DNA of 64,000 nucleotides from positions 1 through 64,000 of the forward strand of contig NZ_JAUQUB010000002.1 of assembly GCF_030580675.1 (NCBI RefSeq), read 5' to 3'. The notes under the pieces are model-generated. The model was not told where the DNA came from. It saw only the letters and a program-made list of their open reading frames with translations, and did not search any database. This DNA comes from Antiquaquibacter soli (lineage in GTDB: Bacteria > Actinomycetota > Actinomycetes > Actinomycetales > Microbacteriaceae). The position numbers were made by a program, and so were the translations under genes. This document shows positions 61,040 to 64,000 of the stretch, in pieces (the stretch's first letter is position 1; every line of letters starts with the position of its first letter).

Positions 61040-62215
61040 ATGAGAGCCCTCACCTGGACAGCAGCCGATACCGTCGCCGTGGATACCGTTCCGGAGGCGG
61101 TCATCCAGCAACCCGACGACATCGTGATCTCCGTCACCTCGACGGCGATCTGCGGATCCGACCTCCACCTCCTCGACGTCATGGCTCCGTTCATGCACGC
61201 GGGCGACGTGCTCGGCCACGAGCCGATGGGCATCGTGCTCGAGGTGGGTGACGACGTCCAGTCGGTCTCCCCGGGCGACCGCGTGGTCGTGCCCTTCGTC
61301 GTCGCGTGCGGCACGTGCTACATGTGCCGCCGCGGGCTGACGACCCAGTGCGAGACGACGCAGAACCGCGACCAGGGCACGGGCGCGACCCTCTACGGGT
61401 ACACCGAGCTGTACGGCGCGGTGCCCGGCGGGCAGGCGGACCTGATGCGCGTGCTGCGCGCCGACAGCAACGTCATCAAGGTGGGCGGCGACCTCCCGGA
61501 CGAGCGCTACCTGTTCCTCAGCGACATCCTGCCGACCGCGTGGCAGGCGGTGCAGTACGCCGGAGTCGACCCCGGCCAGACCGTACTCGTGCTCGGCCTC
61601 GGCCCGGTCGGCCAGTTCGCCGCGCGAATCGCCCGCTACCTCGGCTGCACCGTCATCGGCGTCGATCATGTCGCCGAGCGGCGGGAGATGGCGGCGCGCC
61701 ACGGCATCGATGTGCTCGACCTCGACGACGACCTCGCGCAGAGCATCCTGGACCGCACCGACGGCCGTGGGCCGCACGCGGTCATCGACGCCGTGGGCAT
61801 GGAGGCGCACGGCAACCCCGTCGCCGCGCTCGTGCAGAACTCGACGCGGCTCATGCCGGACGCGATCGCCAAGCGACTCGTGAAGACCGTGGGCATCGAT
61901 CGTCTCGCGGCACTCATGACCGCGATCGAGACGGTCCAGCGCGGCGGCACGATCTCGCTCGCGGGCGTCTACGGCGGCGTCGCCGACCCGCTTCCGATGC
62001 TCACGCTCTTCGACAAGCAGGTCACGATGCGGATGGGGCAGTGCAACGTCCACCGCTGGATCGACGACCTCATGCCGCTCGTCGAGGATCCGGCCGACCC
62101 GCTCGGCGTCGGCGACCTCGTCACCCACCGCGGCTCGCTCGAGGAAGCGCCCGACCTGTACCAGCTGTTCAAGAAGAAGGAGGACGGCTGCGTGAAGGTC
62201 GTGCTGAACCCGTAG
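61040..62215 (+). CDS. Zinc-dependent alcohol dehydrogenase
   Basis: A 391-residue medium-chain dehydrogenase. The catalytic zinc site is CGSDLHLLD and GHEPMGIVLEVG. A structural zinc loop has CGTCYMCRRG plus a further Cys in TTQCE. The NAD fold is LVLGLGPVGQFAAR with an acidic residue in VIGVDHVAERR. The insert after the zinc loop (TQNRDQGTGATLYGYTELYG) is typical of the glutathione-independent formaldehyde/threonine-dehydrogenase-like branch. The substrate is not determined. It converges with the topoisomerase gene with only 4 bp between stops. Confidence 0.87.
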   Translation: MRALTWTAADTVAVDTVPEAVIQQPDDIVISVTSTAICGSDLHLLDVMAPFMHAGDVLGHEPMGIVLEVGDDVQSVSPGDRVVVPFVVACGTCYMCRRGLTTQCETTQNRDQGTGATLYGYTELYGAVPGGQADLMRVLRADSNVIKVGGDLPDERYLFLSDILPTAWQAVQYAGVDPGQTVLVLGLGPVGQFAARIARYLGCTVIGVDHVAERREMAARHGIDVLDLDDDLAQSILDRTDGRGPHAVIDAVGMEAHGNPVAALVQNSTRLMPDAIAKRLVKTVGIDRLAALMTAIETVQRGGTISLAGVYGGVADPLPMLTLFDKQVTMRMGQCNVHRWIDDLMPLVEDPADPLGVGDLVTHRGSLEEAPDLYQLFKKKEDGCVKVVLNP

Positions 62216-62219
62216 CCGG

Positions 62220-63176
62220 TCAGCCCAGCAGGTCGAGGAGGGCGGGGATGCTCGCGCGCCCGCCGACCGTGCGCCCCTCGAGGAACCGCTCGAACACCGC
62301 CGGGTCGATGTAGCTCGCGCGCGCCACGGCGGGCGTGTTGCCGAGAGCTGCGGCGGCCTGCTTCGTCGCTTCCGCGATCGCGCGCTGGATGCCCCGCTCG
62401 GTGTCCGGGAGGGCGACGGGCAGAGCGGCCGCGGCCACGAGGGTGCCCCGCAGAGTGCGGAAGTCCTTCGCCGTGAAGCCCTCCCCGATGCGCTCGCGCA
62501 GGTAGTCGTTGACCTCCCCGGAGCGCACCGGTCGGCGCCTCCGGCCGTCCGCCCACGCGAGCAGTCGGCTCGCCGGGGCGCGACCGGTGTAGAGCTCCTC
62601 GAGGGCGTCGGTGAGCCGCGAGTCCTCGACCGTGATGAGGGCGCGCTGGCCGCTCTTCGCCGGGAACCGCAGGGTCAGCCCGTCCTCGTCGACGCGGACG
62701 TGGCGCACGAGCAGGGTGCAGAGGCCCGTCGCGGCATAGGACTCCGAGCCGATTCGGATCGCCGTGGCATCCAGCAGCCGGAAGGCGGTCCACAGCACGC
62801 GCTCGCGCGACAGGGCCGGCGCGCGACGGTCGGCCTCCGCGCGCCGACGGGCGCGGGGGAGCTCGGCGGCGAGCGCGAGGGCGCGGGCGAATTTCTCCGC
62901 GTCCTGCTGCTCGCGCCACGACGGGTGGTAGATGTACTGCCGCCGGCCCGCCTCGTCGACGCCGACGGCGAGGATGTGCGCGTCCGCCGTCGGCGCGAAC
63001 CACACCTGCTGCCACGCCGGCGGCACGACGAGGGCGGAGAGCCGCTCGCGCACCGCGGCGCTCACGCGCCGGCCGCGCGCATCCCGGAACTCCACGGAGT
63101 CGGCCTCGACGACGCGGGTGAGGCCCGGCGTCTCGTACGGCCTCACGTACTCGAGGCGGGTGCGGCGCGGGGACAC
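62220..63176 (-). CDS. DNA topoisomerase IB
   Basis: A 318-residue poxvirus-type topoisomerase IB. The N-terminal domain includes VPPAWQQVWFAPTADAHILA. The catalytic domain has RIGSESYAATG (Arg), the LRFPAKSGQ lysine segment, FTAKDFRTLRGT (Arg/His region) and the active-site Tyr in NTPAVARASYIDP. It relaxes supercoils through a 3'-phosphotyrosine intermediate. Scattered actinobacteria carry this enzyme in addition to type IA. The GTG at 63176 has TAGCGT (63184-63189) 7 nt upstream, overlapping the stop of the preceding gene. Confidence 0.9.
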   Translation of the reverse strand: MSPRRTRLEYVRPYETPGLTRVVEADSVEFRDARGRRVSAAVRERLSALVVPPAWQQVWFAPTADAHILAVGVDEAGRRQYIYHPSWREQQDAEKFARALALAAELPRARRRAEADRRAPALSRERVLWTAFRLLDATAIRIGSESYAATGLCTLLVRHVRVDEDGLTLRFPAKSGQRALITVEDSRLTDALEELYTGRAPASRLLAWADGRRRRPVRSGEVNDYLRERIGEGFTAKDFRTLRGTLVAAAALPVALPDTERGIQRAIAEATKQAAAALGNTPAVARASYIDPAVFERFLEGRTVGGRASIPALLDLLG

Positions 63177-63186
63177 GACCCCGACG

Positions 63187-64000
63187 CTACCGCGACGCGG
63201 AGCGGCGACGCAGGGGGTTGACGCGGGAGCCGGCGAGACCGCTCCAGAACGAGGCGATGAGCGCCGCGAGTTCCGCGGGCCGCTCGAGCGGCACGAGCGT
63301 GCGCGCGCCCGAGACGAGCTCGACTCGGCCGTCCGGCAGGGCGGCGACCGCGGCCCCGGCGTCGGCCGGCGTCCAGTCGTCGCGATCGTCCGTCACGACG
63401 AGCAGGGTGGGGCAGCTGATCGAGGGCAGCGCCGACGTGAGCTCGGTGCGGCCGAGGATGAACGACCGCACCGCCCTCAGCATGCTGCGCCGACTCGGCC
63501 GGTCGAGCGCGGCGGACACCACCGCCATCACGGCGGGGTCGCGGCGTCCCGCGTCGGTCAGCTGCGTCCCGAGAACCGCCGACCGCGCCGGTCCGGTGAG
63601 ACCGATCACGGTACCGATCGCGAGCAGCAGCCGGAGCTTCCGACGCGCGGCCGGCGTGACGGGCTCGGTGGGGGCGCCGACGGCGACGAGGCTGCGCACC
63701 CGCTCCGGGTGGTCGGCCGCGAGGCGCAGGCCGACGTGCCCGCCCCACGCGTTCCCGACCCAGTCGACCGGCTCAGCGATGCCGAGCGCATCGAGCACCT
63801 CGAGGGCGACGGCGGCCGACTCCTCGATCGAGCTGACGCGCGGGAGGGGCGCGCTGAGGCCGTGACCGGGACCGTCGACGAGGATGACGCGGCGCGGGGC
63901 GTCCAGGAGCTCCAGCACCGGCTGCCACGTCGTCGAGTCGATGAACATGCCGTGCCAGAACACGGTCGGGATGCCCTCGCCACCGACGCGCACGGAGAGG
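63187..64000 (-). CDS. Alpha/beta hydrolase-fold protein with Ala at the nucleophile position (5' end cut off)
   Basis: At least 271 residues; the frame stays open to the window edge, so the true start probably lies beyond 64000, although a GTG at 63993 is possible. The oxyanion segment TVFWHGMFIDSTTW and VDGPGHGLSAPL fit the alpha/beta hydrolase superfamily. The nucleophile elbow reads VGNAWGGH, with Ala (GCG) in place of the usual Ser. An acid loop (VVTDDRDDWTPADAG) is present, but the expected late His is replaced by SGARTLVPLERP. It therefore lacks two triad members and is probably not a classical hydrolase. Confidence 0.75.
   Translation of the reverse strand, partial: LSVRVGGEGIPTVFWHGMFIDSTTWQPVLELLDAPRRVILVDGPGHGLSAPLPRVSSIEESAAVALEVLDALGIAEPVDWVGNAWGGHVGLRLAADHPERVRSLVAVGAPTEPVTPAARRKLRLLLAIGTVIGLTGPARSAVLGTQLTDAGRRDPAVMAVVSAALDRPSRRSMLRAVRSFILGRTELTSALPSISCPTLLVVTDDRDDWTPADAGAAVAALPDGRVELVSGARTLVPLERPAELAALIASFWSGLAGSRVNPLRRRSASR

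Noticed and set aside
60379-61314. N-terminal extension of the FAD-Rieske frame
   Set aside because: It runs antisense through the SRPBCC gene frame and an intergenic region; the flavoprotein has a good Shine-Dalgarno and start at 60378.

Overview
High-GC actinobacterial chromosome segment, most likely from Microbacteriaceae or a close relative (inference). The signs are a DUF222/13E12-type HNH gene, surface proteins ending in LAxTG (class E sortase type) signals, an F420 gene set, AfsR/SARP regulators, and many TAnnnT -10 boxes lying exactly 6-7 nt before a start codon, which predicts leaderless mRNAs. I see no rRNA, tRNA, CRISPR array, insertion sequence or integrase. No gap between genes exceeds 300 bp; the gaps of 100-250 bp carry hairpins, operators or promoters, described below.

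Layout. 1-266 is the cut-off start of a DUF222 HNH gene under a LexA-like box. 409-20526 is an envelope region: a LuxR-type ATPase regulator, a very large DUF11 surface protein, a sigma factor fused to a zinc finger, membrane helix and extracellular domain, an SdrD-like adhesin, an Asp-box (sialidase-like) surface protein, a secreted 5'-nucleotidase and a glycine-rich protein. Four of these end in LAxTG-type anchors. The region is interrupted by a clearly lower-GC OLD-family nuclease gene (14632-16536). 20582-30649 holds an AMP-dependent ligase, a Fic protein with two palindromic operators, a MarR/hydrolase divergon with two operators, an ABC exporter/TetR operon with its own repeat operator, recQ, a GNAT enzyme and a TetR gene. 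30766-35499 is an F420 operon (fbiC, flavin monooxygenase, fgd) whose FbiC lacks the radical-SAM cysteines of its CofH half. 35732-44525 holds an acyl-CoA oxidase and a tandem SARP pair flanked by two small genes with the same promoter architecture. 44527-49826 carries membrane, peptidase and glycosyl-transfer genes.

49946-55517 is the most interesting part: a compact RiPP-type operon. It has a 27-residue Ser-rich peptide gene, a terminator-like hairpin, a YcaO cyclodehydratase, an MFS exporter, a DUF2087 protein and a prolyl-oligopeptidase-family peptidase. The last three genes are joined by 4-bp ATGA overlaps. I cannot assign it to a named RiPP class.

55574-64000 is mostly housekeeping: a lipoprotein, SDR, PlsC-type acyltransferase, GlsB membrane protein, CinA/PncC, FAD-Rieske oxidoreductase, SRPBCC protein, zinc alcohol dehydrogenase, topoisomerase IB, and an alpha/beta hydrolase cut by the right edge whose nucleophile position is alanine.
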